This document shows, piece by piece, positions 30,503-44,527 of a DNA stretch of 64,000 nt. Location: the NCBI GenBank assembly GCA_964019135.1, contig OZ025260.1, forward strand, positions 27,336,254-27,400,253, in the 5' to 3' direction. The first letter of the stretch is position 1. Each line of letters begins with the position of its first letter. A program made the translations under genes and the position numbers. The stretch is from Arenicola marina (Eukaryota; Annelida; Polychaeta; Arenicolidae). The notes beneath the pieces were generated by a model. That model saw only the letters and a program-made list of their open reading frames with translations, was not told the origin of the DNA and did no database searches.

Positions 30503-31390
30503 TATATGTCGAACGTACAATGCTCGTTTGGCGATCATAGCAGAACGGTGCTGGACAATCCTCTGCTTTCTTCTCCTCGGACATTTTTGTTAAAGATCCT
30601 TTATCTGGCCAGAACATCATTCAGTGACAAATTATTACACATTACGGCATGCTCTGAATGAAATCCGACAAGCGTCATAACTTTTTAAAAAACAATACAA
30701 GGACAATCAAACCATCACATGGCTAAGAGAGGTCGCTTCCTATCGAATAAAGCAGTTGCCTCGCCTCTTTAGACATCAAGTAGCGAGTCGAATTGTAAAT
30801 AGCAAATTAACATCCCAATTTGACTACATCTACAGAGTTTAAACATGGCCGGGTCTGCTCGCAAGAGCGAACTCTATTCTGCTTTCTGCACAATAGAGAT
30901 TCTCTAGAGATTAAGTAGGTCAACAGAAAAGTTACACATATCATACCATCATTTACATATATCCAAAATACAAAGATGCCATGATACGTCAATAGTACAC
31001 GCCAAATACGTTGTGCAACATGAGATTGATTGAACAAATATCACAATAATCACCACATTTTTAGCTTCTTGTTACATGATAAATCCCCTATATCACAGCA
31101 TAAATTCATTCAGCCAGCTTTGTATCATATATATATATTTAGCATCTTTCTCGTATACAAATTAATAAAAGTAAACTTATCGTTTAGAGAAAAATCGTCT
31201 TACAGCTGTGCCGCCATGTTAGAGGTCTCATACTTCGGTTCCCCCAATAAGTTGTAAACAAATCTATTTAGGACAGACTGTCGGTTAACATATGGCCGTG
31301 GATAAACATTTGGTGAGGGTAGCTAATACATGGCCAATCCATAGCCAAGCACAAAACGGATCTAAATGGCTCCTACTCAACATTCTACAT
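30503..31390. other. Unit 2 3' flank of the TRP gene, no gene recognised
   Basis: Homologous to 18890-19771. A minus-strand open frame at 30807-31037 is shared with unit 4 and disrupted in unit 3. No domain was recognised. Confidence 0.45.
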
Positions 31391-31550
31391 TGCACAAGGT
31401 CCGGCTCTGCCGTCCCGGCCCCCGAGTACATTACACAAGGCAAGGTGGATCTGGTTCACTGGGCGGCCCTACCGCCCCGGCCCCCGAGTACATTACACAC
31501 GGCAAGGTGGACCTGGTTCAGTGGGCGGCCCTACCGCCCCGGCCCCAATC
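31391..31550 (+). repeat. Unexpanded 67-bp repeat, unit 2 (two to three units)
   Basis: Contains the same GAGTACATTACACAAGGCAA and GTGGACCTGGTTCAGTGGGC words as the 2.8-kb array in unit 1, in only two full copies. It runs into the 3' end of the TRP coding region. Confidence 0.85.
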
Positions 31551-34500
31551 CTCCGCCGCCAGAACTCTGATAAGCCGTCCGCATCTGATCCAGACGGTGC
31601 TCCAGGCGCTGCAGGACCTTCATGATCTCACACACTTCCGCCGAGTACCCGTCCTCCTGTACCTGCTCCATCGGGAGCACCATCTGCCAGTGCCGCGTGT
31701 CTGGATCGTACGACACCTGGTCTTTGATGATACCGAGACGGGTCAGCAGTCTGCGGATAAAGGGCGCCGACCGCTCGATCCGGAGCGCCAGGCGGATGCT
31801 CCCGACTCGCCACGTGGTCCCCTCCTTGGACTTGATGTCGTTGTAGGTGTCGGACAGCATGGCGATCAGCAGGTTGAGGAGGATCACGGTGGACAGCGTG
31901 ATGTAGAAGCCGTAGACGAAGCGGACGAACCAGATATCGCCTCCAACCTGGCTAAACAGCTGGTCCGCGCTTCCCTCCACGAACTGACCCATGCCCAACA
32001 TCATGTTGTAGCACATAAAGAGGGTGTGCCAGATGGTCGGGTACATCGCAGCCATGCTGGGGACGACCATCAGACAGCAGTGAATCCCCGCCGCGAAGGC
32101 TGTGAGGAAGAATGCATAGATAAATATGAACCTGACGATGTCCTTAATGATGATGTACGTCAGCATGATGGAGAAGGCGTGCATCGACTCGAAGCCCTTG
32201 GTGAAGACGATAGAAAAGAGCCAGCCGAAGACGAGACAGGGCACGAGAGGATAGACCTGGTTCCCGTCCTCTAAGCCATGGAGCACCACCCACGCCACCT
32301 GGCACGCCGCGAACATCAAAGCCGCCATGTGCGACAAATGGGTGAAGACCCAAACCACAATCATCCCGGGAACGGCAGAAATTATCACATCTCCATGGCA
32401 ACCCCTCCCCGACCTCCGAAATGAGGACGTCTTACCCCTATAGACGTCTGCGATGGACGCCTTTCGCCAGTTGCGGATGGCGAAAATGACATGAAGGACC
32501 TGGAAGAGAACCAAGATGGCGGGCCAGATCAGGAACAGACTGACAGGAAACATGCGCTGAGGGCTGTGCTTCGCCGCGTGGTGAGTAAAATTAGAGTATC
32601 TATAGTACTCTGCAATCAGCGTAACGGAACGATCAGTGAAAAGAAACATGTAAGCAATATGAAAACACATCAGAAACAGGTAGATCCACTGGTAACGAGC
32701 CCAAAGATTCTGAACCAGCTGCCGGATTGGTACGATATCCAGGAACTGAGTGGCCATGACGTCATCCATGCCATAAGCTATGATCTCCAGGCACGATCGG
32801 TTATTGGGCGTGTCTTCGTCGTCCATGTCCCCGTCCTCGATGACCCCGACTGTGGATTGGCTGGAGAAAGCCGACTTCTTCCTCGACGTCGTCTTCACCT
32901 TGGACGTGATGGTGTCCGGAGTGATGTTGGTAATGTCGAACTGGAAGCTCTTCCCGCTCCGCCTCTTGTAGACGTCCTTCGTCTCCAGCATGGCTTTGAA
33001 TAGCCCTATCGCCCCCACGGCCACACTGTAAGCCAGGGCGTTGTAGCCAGTGTGGTTGTAGACGTCTGACGTCAGGTAGAAGAGCGCCTGGCGTCGATAC
33101 TGAAGGTAGTGGTCGGACCCCTCGTCGGCGTGAGGCAGCTGGTGACAGATGCACCACCACAGGGTCGTGCACCTCTGGATGGCGTCATAGACGTCCAGCA
33201 GCTTGTCCAGCTGGTGGGGCTCCAGCACCAGCTGTTCAGCCAGCTCGTGCAGTACCGTGTTGCCTTGGTCATTCTTCTTAGCCAGGTCTGCTCCAGTGGC
33301 CACCAGGGTCTTCACCATGGTGGCGTCCCCACGCTTGGCACAGATGTGCAGTAAAGTCTCCCCTTCACCATTCTGTTGGTCGATGTATACCCCCTGTCCC
33401 TGTTTGTTGAAGACCTCCAACATTGCCGCTAGGACCTCAGCATGCCCCTCACTGGCAGCTACGTGCAGGGGGTTATTCCCCTCCTTGTTACTCAGGCTTG
33501 GGTTGAGTTGGTTCAGGTCACCGATGATCTCCGCTCGGTTGCCATAGGCAGCGATGTGAAGCGCCGTGTTACCCTTGACGTCACGCGCGTCCACCAGAGA
33601 CCAGTTGTTGTTCTTGACAATAGTGTCGACGAGGAGCCGGATGACTTCGGGGGAGGCTGCCCCGGACCAGGCCGCCGCGTGGAGGGCCGTGTAACCCCGG
33701 CCGTTAGTGATATCTAACTTAGACTTCGGGATTAGCACTTGAGCCGCTGCCGCATGACCCTGCGACGCCGCCAAGTGGAGCGGAGTGTCGCCGTCGTTAT
33801 TTTGCAGACTGACATCAACGTTGGACAGGAAGTTGCGCAACACCTCCACATGGTTTTCTCGCGCAGCCACGTGTAGGAATGTGTTATGGTTCTGGTCGAG
33901 ACACTTTGGGTCTGTTCCCAGCGTGAAGAGACACTGTATCTTATCCACGTCTCCCGCCAGCGCCGCCACATGCAGTGGTGTGCGCCCCTGGGGAAACACC
34001 AACTTGCGGCCGCGCATGCGCTTCACTTGGCGGTACAAGCGCACCAAAGTCCTAAGCAGGACGGTATCATCTGTCTCCATACCAAAGGACCACATAGTCT
34101 GTCCCTGTTTATTGCGACAGTCAATATTGGCGCCATGACGCACCAGCGTCTCTATCACCTCCACGTGACCTGCCTTGACGGCCAGTAGCAGCGCTGTGTT
34201 GCCGGCGTCGTCAGCCTGGTCCACTGTCACGCGGCTCTTCAGCAAGGTCTCCACCACAGTATCGTGGCCGTAGAGCGCCGCGAAGTGAAGTGCCGTCTGG
34301 TTATTGGTGATACGGGTATTTACTTCCCCGCCGTGACTCAGCAATATTTGTAGGATGTCGTCGTAGCCCAGAGCCGCGGCCAAGACGATGGGCGACACCA
34401 GCCCCAGCTTGCGGTTCTGGTGGATGTCGGCTCGGCCCTCGGTGACCAGTACGCGGACGAGGTCGGAGAAGCCGTAGCGGACTCCCCAGTAGAGCGGTGT

Positions 34501-35582
34501 GGACCCCTTGTCGTTCTGGTGGTGTAGGTCGGCCCCCAGCTGTATGAGCCGCCGTACAGTCTCTATGTGATTACCCCGGGCCGCCCACAGCACCGCCGTG
34601 TCGTGCTTGTTATTGGTGTGGTTCACGTCCACCCCGAGTTTGACCAACACCTCCACCATCTTCGTGTTACCGTTCAGCGCCGCGATGTGAATGGCCGGTA
34701 GAAGGCGCGGGCGCTGGCCGGCCGGCTCCATCAGCACCGCTTGTCTCAGGAAGTGAGCTTTAGTCTCACCTGGGCGGAGCCGATCCAGAAAGATCTCGGC
34801 TAGCTCCAGATACTCCTGCCTCTCCGCCAAGAGGTGGAGGCACGTCTTCTTGGACGTGAGTTTCCCGGCCGCCATGTCCAACTCCTGCATCAGGTCCTCC
34901 TCCGATGCATTCTGGATCATGAACCCGGCCACCGCCTTCTGGCCGTCCTGCAGGGCGCGGTGAAGCGCAGTGGCCGCGTTGTCAGGATCTCTCAGCTCTC
35001 GATCGCCCAGGGCCTTTTTGCTGTGCTGGATACGTGTGTACACCTCCTGACAATTAGCAGCGTCGTCGCTCTCCACGGCCTTGAAGAGCTCTTTCCGCAA
35101 TATCTCCCAACCGGCGTGCCGCTTGAGATCTCCGGAACATGTCTTCACGGCTTCGGGTTCTTCGTCCAGTCGGGCAGCGTGCGTACGCGGCGGTCGGCTC
35201 TGATATGAAATGAGAAATCACTGCATGAATTCATTTGTTGACGGCCACGCGACCACGCGAAAAAACGCATTAAAGCGCGCAGAATTTGAGTGCAAAAGTA
35301 TGACGTCACGCACGCGCGGGGGGGGGTGGGGGAAGCAGACGACAGACCTACTTTTGAAGTCACAAGCACAGTCGTCCTTGACGACTTTTTTGCACTAGGA
35401 AGGCTAAATTGTACTATTGTACCAGTGTGGCATGGTATCAACCAAAGGTAACCGATGCGCCCACGGGTGACAACAAGTGTAATAAGTTCACAAGAATGAT
35501 TTTGATTTCTTACCTTCAGAACTTTGATGAGAGCTTTGAAGTCGCCGTCCAAATTTGGATTGCTGGGGTCCAGTTGTTCCAT
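31531..35582 (-). CDS. TRPV-related ankyrin-rich channel, copy 2 (1245 aa)
   Basis: Exon 1 is 35582-35514 and exon 2 is 35199-31531, with the same splice sites as copy 1. The frame is fully open with no indel relative to the other copies. Private differences include ANCQEV, LDMAAG, RPRLLP, VTVDQ, LSNKEG, RCTTLWW, KDIVRFIF and FFLTAFAA, some inside predicted membrane segment S5. The C-terminal DTRHWQ and SIRLALRIE are shared with copy 4. The tail GGGGLGPGR and TAG come from the repeat. The neighbouring minus-strand frame continues from exon 1 through the intron without a stop (to 35145), but the phase-0 splice gives the conserved protein. Confidence 0.85.
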
Positions 35583-38038
35583 TCTGCGTGTTGGCTTCAG
35601 AACGTCCTTAAATCAAGTCTACGTGGGGAGAACAGGGACAATGTAATGTGTTATTTAAGACAATGATTTCGCCGTTACGCCATGTAGGCCTACTCAGGTT
35701 GCCATGGATATCATCTTAGCAAATATGATTATGTTGTCTTGGCCTGTACTTTTGGGATTAACCCTACCGCCGGTGAGAACAAATATAGCACCAAATATTG
35801 GGTACATTATAACACATTTCCAGAGCAGTAATATTTATTTCAAATGTTATGGTAAGTAGGCGATTGCGCATAAAATGTTGTTTACTTTTCAGATGATTGG
35901 GTCGGAAACGGTGTGTCTTACATCACACATCTATATGTAATGCCCTGATATAATGCACTGTTTTAGTGACCTCAAGCTTTACATGTTTTACTTACTGAGT
36001 ACCACGGGAAAAGTGTCCCGGCTTGAAGCAGTGTTGGCAGATGTGAACACTCTTCCTCAAACGTGGGAGTATTTGGCGGGAAGCTGGTTTAAAAACTGGT
36101 ATAAATTGAACATCAATAAACCGGTCTCGCAGAGTATCCACTTCTCGTCCACCTGCAATTCTCACAGATACGCGAACCCCAAGCGTAGAACAGGTGATGC
36201 GCTGTCGTCCACCTGCAAGTCTCGCCGATCATCGACTCTCCCGAGCGTAAAACGTTGTCGTTCAGCGAGCCAGTGTCATGGATCGTGCGTTCTCCACCAC
36301 GTAATGAGCAATTTGTTCAATTCAATTTCGATCTATAAAATAGGTTTGGCAAAAACTCGTGCGACAGAGTCCCAGGTTTAATGATAATATTCAGCTGTCC
36401 GTGACGTTATCGGTGAGGTTCATCTGCTTTTCCTTGACGCTCTGGACCAATGGGAATCATCGGGGTGTCTTATCGAGATTCCGCCCAACGTCAAGGGGGT
36501 GGGGGCGGGATGTCGGGCCGACCGTCTACGGTCACGTCAGTGAGGGGGTGAGAGAGTGAGGGGGTGAGGGGGTGAGATGGTGAGGGAGTGAGAGGGTGAG
36601 GGGGTGAGCGGGTGGGAGGGGCAGCCTAGATCATGGAGGCCTGACAGCATCGAGAGGGGAATGTTGGGGGAAGCAGGGGAAGGAAGACGATGAAAAGGTC
36701 ACTCGTCCCGTTGGAGTGGGAAGGGGAGGGGCGGGTAGGCAGATTTATAACTTAGTCCTTGTAGTTGGTCAGCAAAGAGCTGTCTTGGCAGCGTTAATAT
36801 ATGGCTCGTTTCCCGATCTGCTTTTAAACGTGAAAGCTTTAAGGCCCACTTTTGCTTCCCCTGGTTACACGGGATTGCGTGATCCACCCAGAAACAGGCT
36901 AACAATTAACAAATACCACACTGATAAGCGACTCGCCTCGGCGTGGCTCTGTGCGTCGCTGGGGTCCAAGGCTTAGTTACTTAGAGACGGCGAAACCCGA
37001 CAGCTCTCAACTGTCGGGTTCGTGTCATGTACAACCCAATTAAACATTAGCTGGCTACTTGAACCACCGACAATCGTGATTCGTCTGAAGCCGGCTTCAT
37101 CAAGGATGTCAAGGATTGATCATAACCAGCCTTCAGGCTTAAACGCTCCAATCGATGGGCTCAAAGCAAAACTACATGTCCACAACTACACAGTGCGTGC
37201 TGCATTAAGGCGCTGGTCTCGGGAAATCATTTCATTTCCGTTGGCACCTCAGCTTATCACCGAAAATATATTCGTAAAATCCTTAAAAATAAAATCTGGC
37301 GGTCTATCAGTGAGTAGTATTTTAACTCAAAATTGTACCCCGCGAAGTGTAAAGGACGGGGTAATTGGCATATATGAGGGTTTTAATTGGTGTACACAAT
37401 CCGTTAAGCCGCTTTAGGTTGTTCTGTCAGCTCAATGTTATTGGCAGGTTGTGGTGATGTTTAACGCCCGGTTAACCCCTCACTATTTTTGCTCTGATGG
37501 CCGGGGCATTGCACTACTATGAAAATAGGCTGTTATTTATTATCACCAGCAGGCCAAATAGCACTCTTTGATGATAAAACGAGTTGGGTCAAATTCTAGT
37601 TTGTATGAAAGACCGTCAAACCCAGCACTTTACTTTACCCCTTAACATGATCAAATGTGCTCATACTTCGTCCAGTTTTACCATGTTGTAAGTCACAAAT
37701 GTACATGTGCTGTGGGCCTGATGGCCTAGAAAACCATAAAGCTATTTATCATTGTGAGGCACCTTATAGCACAGATATCTATGTATCCGCATAGATGTTA
37801 TTTAGCAAGGAAACAAGAACCCCCCACTCCCCTTCCAGTATAGCAGAAACAAGAATGGACTCGTCCACGCTGACGACCCTAGAAACCCGTTTTTATTGAA
37901 GTCAAAGAATAGACCGTTCTAGGTACCCCAGGCGATATCTATCGTCCAAAAAAAGGACACTACGTTTTTCGGATTAGAAAACCGATTCTCGCATGCGTTT
38001 ACCATGCATTCGTATGGAGTTAGTTCAGGTGCCCGGCT
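35583..38038. other. Unit 2 5' flank of the TRP gene, no gene recognised
   Basis: Near-identical to 26606-29069. It includes the GTGAGGGG tract and the AACCCGACAG hairpin at 36991-37022. Confidence 0.5.
36538..36620 (+). repeat. GTGAGGGG microsatellite, unit 2
   Basis: Same position and units as in unit 1. Confidence 0.7.
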
Positions 38039-38052
38039 TCAACGTTTCTTTT

Positions 38053-38316
38053 TGGGGGGCCAGCGCGATAGCTCAGTGGGCTAAAGCGCTCGCATTGAGT
38101 TCTCTGGCTACCTGAGAGCCTAAAAGCACGTAGATCGATAGTTCGAGCCCTGCTGTGGACATGTCTGTGTGGTCGCAGGATAAAGATCCCATGTCTTTCT
38201 TCGTAAAGAGTAGGGGGTTACCCCGGAGACATAGCTCCACTCTCCCTTCCTTCTCCCATTGACGCGATATGACCAAAAGTGGTTAAAGCGTCCTAAATAA
38301 CCAACCAACCAACCAA
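38053..38316 (+). mobile_element. tRNA-derived SINE, unit 2
   Basis: Orthologous to the unit 1 SINE, flanked by the same TCAACGTTTCTTTT at 38039-38052 and 38317-38330. It was copied by the segmental duplication and is not a separate insertion. Confidence 0.87.
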
Positions 38317-38999
38317 TCAACGTTTCTTTTGCCAGGGATAGGTTGGTTTTATGGCATTGTCATTCACAGAACAAACACACAGGATGTCTCTAACAAGTTA
38401 TGAATTCTGTAAAAAATATATTCCGGAATTATATTTTTAATATATCTAAACAAAATAGACGCCAGAACGATCATTATTCCGGCACTGAAAACATCAGCCA
38501 ACCTTGAATATGACCGCGTTCATGCGCGCACGCACAGGCCACAATGCCCATAGCGTAGTGAAAGTCATTACATTCGCAGGTTGACATTTATATCAGCTGT
38601 TTTCTCGGCTTATCTGCCTCCGTCTCGTTCTTAATAAGGTATCATTTGATAGTCAAGATATTTATCTGTACAAAGCGGCTGTTAACCTATGGCAAACTGT
38701 TAAAAATGATGCGGCTATAAGTCAGTACCCGCATTTGGCATGCTATGCAGCGCAGAGCGAGCTAGGGTTGACCCGAAACACGCGCCTGGCAGAATTTTCC
38801 CTGAAACGGTCTATTGCACGAGGTTTTCGATGACGTACCCACAACATATATTCAGATCAGATAATATAAAATAAGTCCATAATCATATTTCTTAGATCTT
38901 GTAATAACAGTTTACATTTAAATCATTACATGAAATCTAATCACAACTGTTTTCAGCGTTCTCAAAATACTATTCTATTCGGCTCTCACCTAACGTTAT

Positions 39000-39448
39000 G
39001 GGTGAGTTCGGGTATGCGAGCGGAGTAGTCGGACTCCGAGGAGTGCTTAACCGAACGTGGAGATTGTGGCTCGATAGCGCGGTCACGTGGTACATCTTAC
39101 TCCCGGATCTTACTCCCCACTCAGAGGAGGATCACGAGGATTTCCAACATGGCGTCCAGGCCCAACAATACGTAAAATATGTATAAAGTAGTATTTCGAC
39201 CTGCAACAAATCTGTAAATAATATTATAACAACTAGAATAAAATAATGAACACAACACGTATCCGTGGATTTATTTTATGGTACTGTTTAACGATTTTCA
39301 TGATTTGTGCGGTTCAGCAAGTGCAACATTCACGCGGACCGAGGATTTTGCGTTCGGTTTATCTTGATCCGCACATGAGCGGAAAGTACGAGTGCGCATG
39401 CTCCAAATATCTGCGCCGATTACTCCGGTCGCATATCCGAACTCAACC
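39000..39448. mobile_element. MITE with about 33-bp TIRs, unit 3
   Basis: Same insertion as at 30054, here with TAT on both sides. Confidence 0.82.
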
Positions 39449-40335
39449 TATATGTCGAACGTACAATGCTCGTTTGGCGATCATAGCAGAACGGTGCTGG
39501 ACAATCCTCTGCTTTCTTCTCCTCGGACATTTTTGTTCAAGATCCTTTATCTGGCCAGAACATCATTCAGTGACAAATTATTACACATTACGGCATGCTC
39601 TGAATGAAATCCGACAAGCGTCATAACTTTTAAAAAAACAATACAAGGACAATCAAACCATCACATGGCTAAGAAAGGTCGCTTCCTATCGAATAAAGCA
39701 GTTGCCTCGCCTCTTTAGACATCAAGTAGCGAGTCGAATTGTAAATAGCAAATTAACATCCCAATTTGACTACATCTACAGAGTTTAAACATGCCCGGTC
39801 TGCTCGCAAGAGCGAACTCTATTCTGCTTTCTGCACAATAGAGATTCTCTAGAGATTAAGTAGGTCAACAGAAAAGTTACACATATCATACCATCATTTA
39901 CATATATCCAAAATACAAAGACGCCATGATACGTCAATAGTACACGCCAAATACGTTGTGCAACATGAGATTGATTGAACAAATATCACAATAATCACCA
40001 CATTTTTAGCTTCTTGTTACATGATAAATCCCCTATATGACAGCATAAATTCATTCAGCCAGCTTTGTATCATATATATATTTTTAGCATCTTTCTCGTA
40101 TACAAATTAATAAAAGTAAACTTATCGTTTAGAGAAAAATCGTCTTACAGCTGTGCCGCCATGTTAGAGGTCTCATACTTCGGTTCCCCCAATAAGTTGT
40201 AACCAAATCTATTTAGGACAGACTGTCGGTTAACATATGGCCGTGGATAAACATTTGGTGAGGGTAGCTAATACATGGCCAATCCATAGCCAAGCACAAA
40301 ACGGATCTAAATGGCTCCTACTCAACATTCTACAT

Positions 40336-40495
40336 TGCACAAGGTCCGGCTCTGCCGTCCCGGCCCCCGAGTACATTACACAAGGCAAGGTGGATCTGGT
40401 TCACTGGGCGGCCCTACCGCCCCGGCCCCCGAGTACATTACACACGGCAAGGTGGACCTGGTTCAGTGGGCGGCCCTACCTTCCCGGCCCCAATC
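40336..40495 (+). repeat. Unexpanded 67-bp repeat, unit 3
   Basis: Two to three units beside the TRP copy 3 stop. The last one carries CTACCTTCCCGG instead of CTACCGCCCCGG, leaving the encoded GPGR and TAG unchanged. Confidence 0.85.
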
Positions 40496-43400
40496 CTCCG
40501 CCGCCAGAACTCTGATAAGCCGTCCGCATCTGATCCAGACGGTGCTCCAGGCGCTGCAGGACCTTCATGATCTCACACACTTCCGCCGAGTACCCGTCCT
40601 CCTGGACCTGCTCCATCGGGAGCACCATCTGCCAGCGCCGCGTGTCTGGATCGTACGACACCTGGTCTTTGATGATACCGAGACGGGTCAGCAGTCTGCG
40701 GATAAAGGGCGCGAAACGCTCGATCCGGAGCGCCAGGCGGACGCTCCCGACTCGCCACGTGGTCCCCTCCTTGGACTTGATGTCGTTGTAGGTGTCGGAC
40801 AGCATGGCGATCAGCAGGTTGAGGAGGATCACGGTGGACAGCGTGATGTAGAAGCCGTAGACGAAGCGGACGAACCAGATATCGCCTCCAACCTGGCTAA
40901 ACAGCTGGTCCGCGCCTCCCTCCATGAACTGACCCATGCCCAACATCATGTTGTAGCACACAAAGAGGGTGTGCCAGATGGTTGGGTACATCGCAGCCAT
41001 GCTGGGGACGACCATCAGACAGCAGTGAATCCCCGCCGCGAAGGCTGTGACGAAGAATGCATAGATAAATATGAACCTGATCATGTCCTTAATGATGATG
41101 TACGTCAGCATGATGGAGAAGGCGTGCATCGACTCGAAGCCCTTGGTGAAGACGATAGAAAAGAGCCAGCCGAAGACGAGACAGGGCACGAGAGGATAGA
41201 CCTGGTTCCCGTCCTCTAAGCCATGGAGCACCACCCACGCCACCTGGCACGCCGCGAACATCAAAGCCGCCATGTGCGACAAATGGGTGAAGACCCAAAC
41301 CACAATCATCGCGGGAACGGCAGAAATTATCACATCTCCATGGCAACCCCTCTCCGACCTCCGAAATGAGGACGTCTTACCCCTATAGACGTCTGCGATG
41401 GACGCCTTTCGCCAGTTGCGGATGGCGAAAATGACATGAAGGACCTGGAAGAGAACCAAGATGGCGGGCCAGATCAGGAACAGACTGACAGGAAACATGC
41501 GCTGAGGGCTGTGCTTCGCCGCGTGGTGAGTAAAATTAGAGTATCTATAGTACTCTGCAATCAGCGTAACGGAACGATCAGTGAAAAGAAACATGTAAGC
41601 AATATGAAAACACATCAGAAACAGGTAGATCCACTGGTAACGAGCCCAAAGATTCTGAACCAGCTGCCGGATTGGCACCATATCCAGGAACTGGGTGGCC
41701 ATGACGTCATCCATGCCATAAGCTATGATCTCCAGGCACGATCGGTTATTGGGCGTGTCTTCGTCGTCCATGTCCCCGTCCTCGATGACCCCGACTGTGG
41801 ATTGGCTGGAGAAAGCCGACTTCTTCCTCGACGTCGTCTTCACCTTGGACGTGATGGTGTCCGGAGTGATGTTGGTAATGTCGAACTGGAAGCTCTTCCC
41901 GCTCCGCCTCTTGTAGACGTCCTTCGTCTCCAGTATGGCCTTGAATAGCCCCATCGCCCCCACGGCCACACTGTAGGCCAGAGCGTTGTAGCCAGTGTGG
42001 TTGTAGACGTCTGACGTCAGGTAGAAGAGCGCCTGGCGTCGATACTGAAGGTAGTGGTCGGACCCCTCGTCGGCGTGAGGCAGCTCGTGACAGATGCACC
42101 ACCACAGGGCCGTGCACCTCTGGATGGCGTCATAGACGTCCAGTAGCTTGTCCAGCTGGTGGGGCTCCAGCACCAGCTGTTCAGCCAGCTCGTGCAGCAC
42201 CGTGTTGCCTTGGTCATTCTTCTTAGCCAGGTCTGCCCCAGTGGCCACCAGGGTCTTCACCATGGTGGCGTCCCCACGCTTGGCACAGATGTGCAGTAAA
42301 GTCTCCCCTTCACCATTCTGTTGGTCGATGTATACCCCCTGTCCCTGTTCGTTGAAGACCTCCAACATTGCCGCTAGGACCTCAGCATGCCCCTCACTGG
42401 CAGCTACGTGCAGGGGGTTATTCCCCTCCTTGTTACGCAGGCTTGGGTTGAGTTGGTTCAGGTCACCGATGATCTCCGCTCGGTTGCCATAGGCAGCGAT
42501 GTGAAGCGCCGTGTTACCCTTGACGTCACGCGCGTCCACCAGAGACCAGTTGTTGTTCTTGACAATAGTGTCGACGAGGAGCCGGATGACTTCGGGAGAG
42601 GCTGCCCCGGACCAGGCCGCCGCGTGGAGGGCCGTGTAACCTCGGCCGTTAGTGATATCTAACTTAGACTTCGGGATTAGCACTTGAGCCGCTGCCGCAT
42701 GACCCTGCGACGCCGCCAAGTGGAGCGGAGTGTCGCCGTCGTTATTTTGCAGACTGACATCAACGTTGGACAGGAAGTTGCGCAACACCTCCACATGGTT
42801 TTCCCGCGCAGCCACGTGTAGGAATGTGTTATGGTTCTGGTCGAGACACTTTGGGTCTGTTCCCAGCGTGAAGAGACACTGTATCTTATCCACGTCTCCC
42901 GCCAGCGCCGCCACATGCAGTGGTGTGCGCCCCTGGGGAAACACCAACTTGCGGCCGCGCATGCGCTTCACTTGGCGGTACAAGCGCACCAAAGTCCTAA
43001 GCAGGACGGTATCATCTGTCTCCATACCAAAGGACCACATAGTCTGTCCCTGTTTATTGCGACAGTCAATATTGGCGCCATGACGCACCAGCGTCTCTAT
43101 CACCTCCACGTGACCTGCCTTGACGGCCAGTAGCAGCGCTGTGTTGCCGGCGTCGTCTGCCTGGTCCACTGACACGCGGCTCTTCAGCAAGGTCTCCACC
43201 ACAGTATCGTGGCCGTAGAGCGCCGCGAAGTGAAGTGCCGTCTGGTTATTGGTGATACGGGTATTTACTTCCCCGCCGTGACTCAGCAATATCTGTAGGA
43301 TGTCGTCGTAGCCCAGAGCCGCGGCCAAGACGATGGGCGACACCAGCCCCAGCTTGCGGTTCTGGTGGATGTCGGCTCGGCCCTCGGTGACCAGTACGCG

Positions 43401-44527
43401 GACGAGGTCGGAGAAGCCGTAGCGGACTCCCCAGTAGAGCGGCGTGGACCCCTTGTCGTTCTGGTGGTGTAGGTCGGCCCCCAGCTGTATGAGCCGCCGT
43501 ACAGTCTCTATGTGATTACCCCGGGCCGCCCACAGCACCGCCGTGTCGTGCTTGTTATTGGTGTGGTTCACGTCCACCCCGAGTTTGACCAACACCTCCA
43601 CCATCTTCGTGTTACCGTTCAGCGCCGCGATGTGAATGGCCGGTACAGGGCGCGGGCGCTGGCCGGCCGGCTCCATCAGCACCGCTTGTCTCAGGAAGTG
43701 AGCTTTAGTCTCACCTGGGCGGAGCCGATCCAGAAAGATCTCGGCTAGCTCCAGATACTCCTGCCTCTCCGCCAAGAGGTGGAGGCACGTCTTCTTGGAC
43801 GTGAGTTTCCCGGCCGCCACGTCCAACTCCTGCATCAGGTCCTCCTCCGATGCATTCTGGATCATGAACCCGGCCACCGCCTTCTGGCCGTCCTGCAGGG
43901 CGCGGTGAAGCGCAGTGGCCGCGTTGTCAGGATCTCTCAGCTCTCGATCGCCCAGGGCCTTTTTGCCGTGCTGGATACGTGTGTACACCTCCTGACACTT
44001 AGCAGCGTCGTCGCTCTCCACGGCCTTGAAGAGCTCTTTCCGCAATATCTCCCAACCGGCGTGCCGCTTGAGATCTCCGGAACATGTCTTCACGGCTTCG
44101 GGTTCTTCGTCCAGTCGGGCAGCGTGCGTACGCGGCGGTCGGCTCTGATATAAAATGAGTAATCACTGCATGAATTAATTTGTTGACGGCCACGCGACCA
44201 CGCTAAAAAACGCATTAAAGCGCGCAGAATTTGAGTGCAAAAGTATGACGTCACGCACGCGCGGGGGTGGGGGCGGGAAGCAGACGACAGACCTACTTTT
44301 GAAGTCACAAGCACAGTCGTCCTTGACGACTTTTTTGCACTAGGAAGGCTAAATTGTACTATTGTACCAGTGTGGCATGGTATCAACCAAAGGTAACCGA
44401 TGCGTCCACGGGTGACAACAAGTGTAATAAATTCACAAGAATGATCTTGATTTCTTACCTTCAGAACTTTGATGAGAGCTTTGAAGTCGCCGTCCAAATT
44501 TGGATTGCTGGGGTCCAGTTGTTCCAT
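40476..44527 (-). CDS. TRPV-related ankyrin-rich channel, copy 3 (1245 aa)
   Basis: Exon 1 is 44527-44459 and exon 2 is 44144-40476. It is open throughout. Its N-terminal part is identical in key residues to copy 1 (AKCQEVYTRIQHGKKALGD), while its C-terminal part has the copy 2/4 type EDGYSAEVCEIMKVL. It is therefore mosaic. Private changes include RPRPVP, FNEQGQG, GAMGLFKAILETK, FLDMVPIRQL, SERGCHGD, SAVPAMIV, EGGADQLF next to the pore, and IERFAPF after the TRP-box region. Confidence 0.85.

Noticed and set aside
30052..30593. 62- and 97-codon open frames repeated in units 2-4
   Set aside because: They lie within the 449-bp TIR-bounded MITE, are absent from unit 1 and have no recognisable domain.
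30807..31037. 76-codon minus-strand frame 3' of the TRP genes
   Set aside because: Its start differs in unit 1 and it is truncated by a frameshift in unit 3 (39785-39982). No domain was seen, so it is likely 3' flank or UTR.
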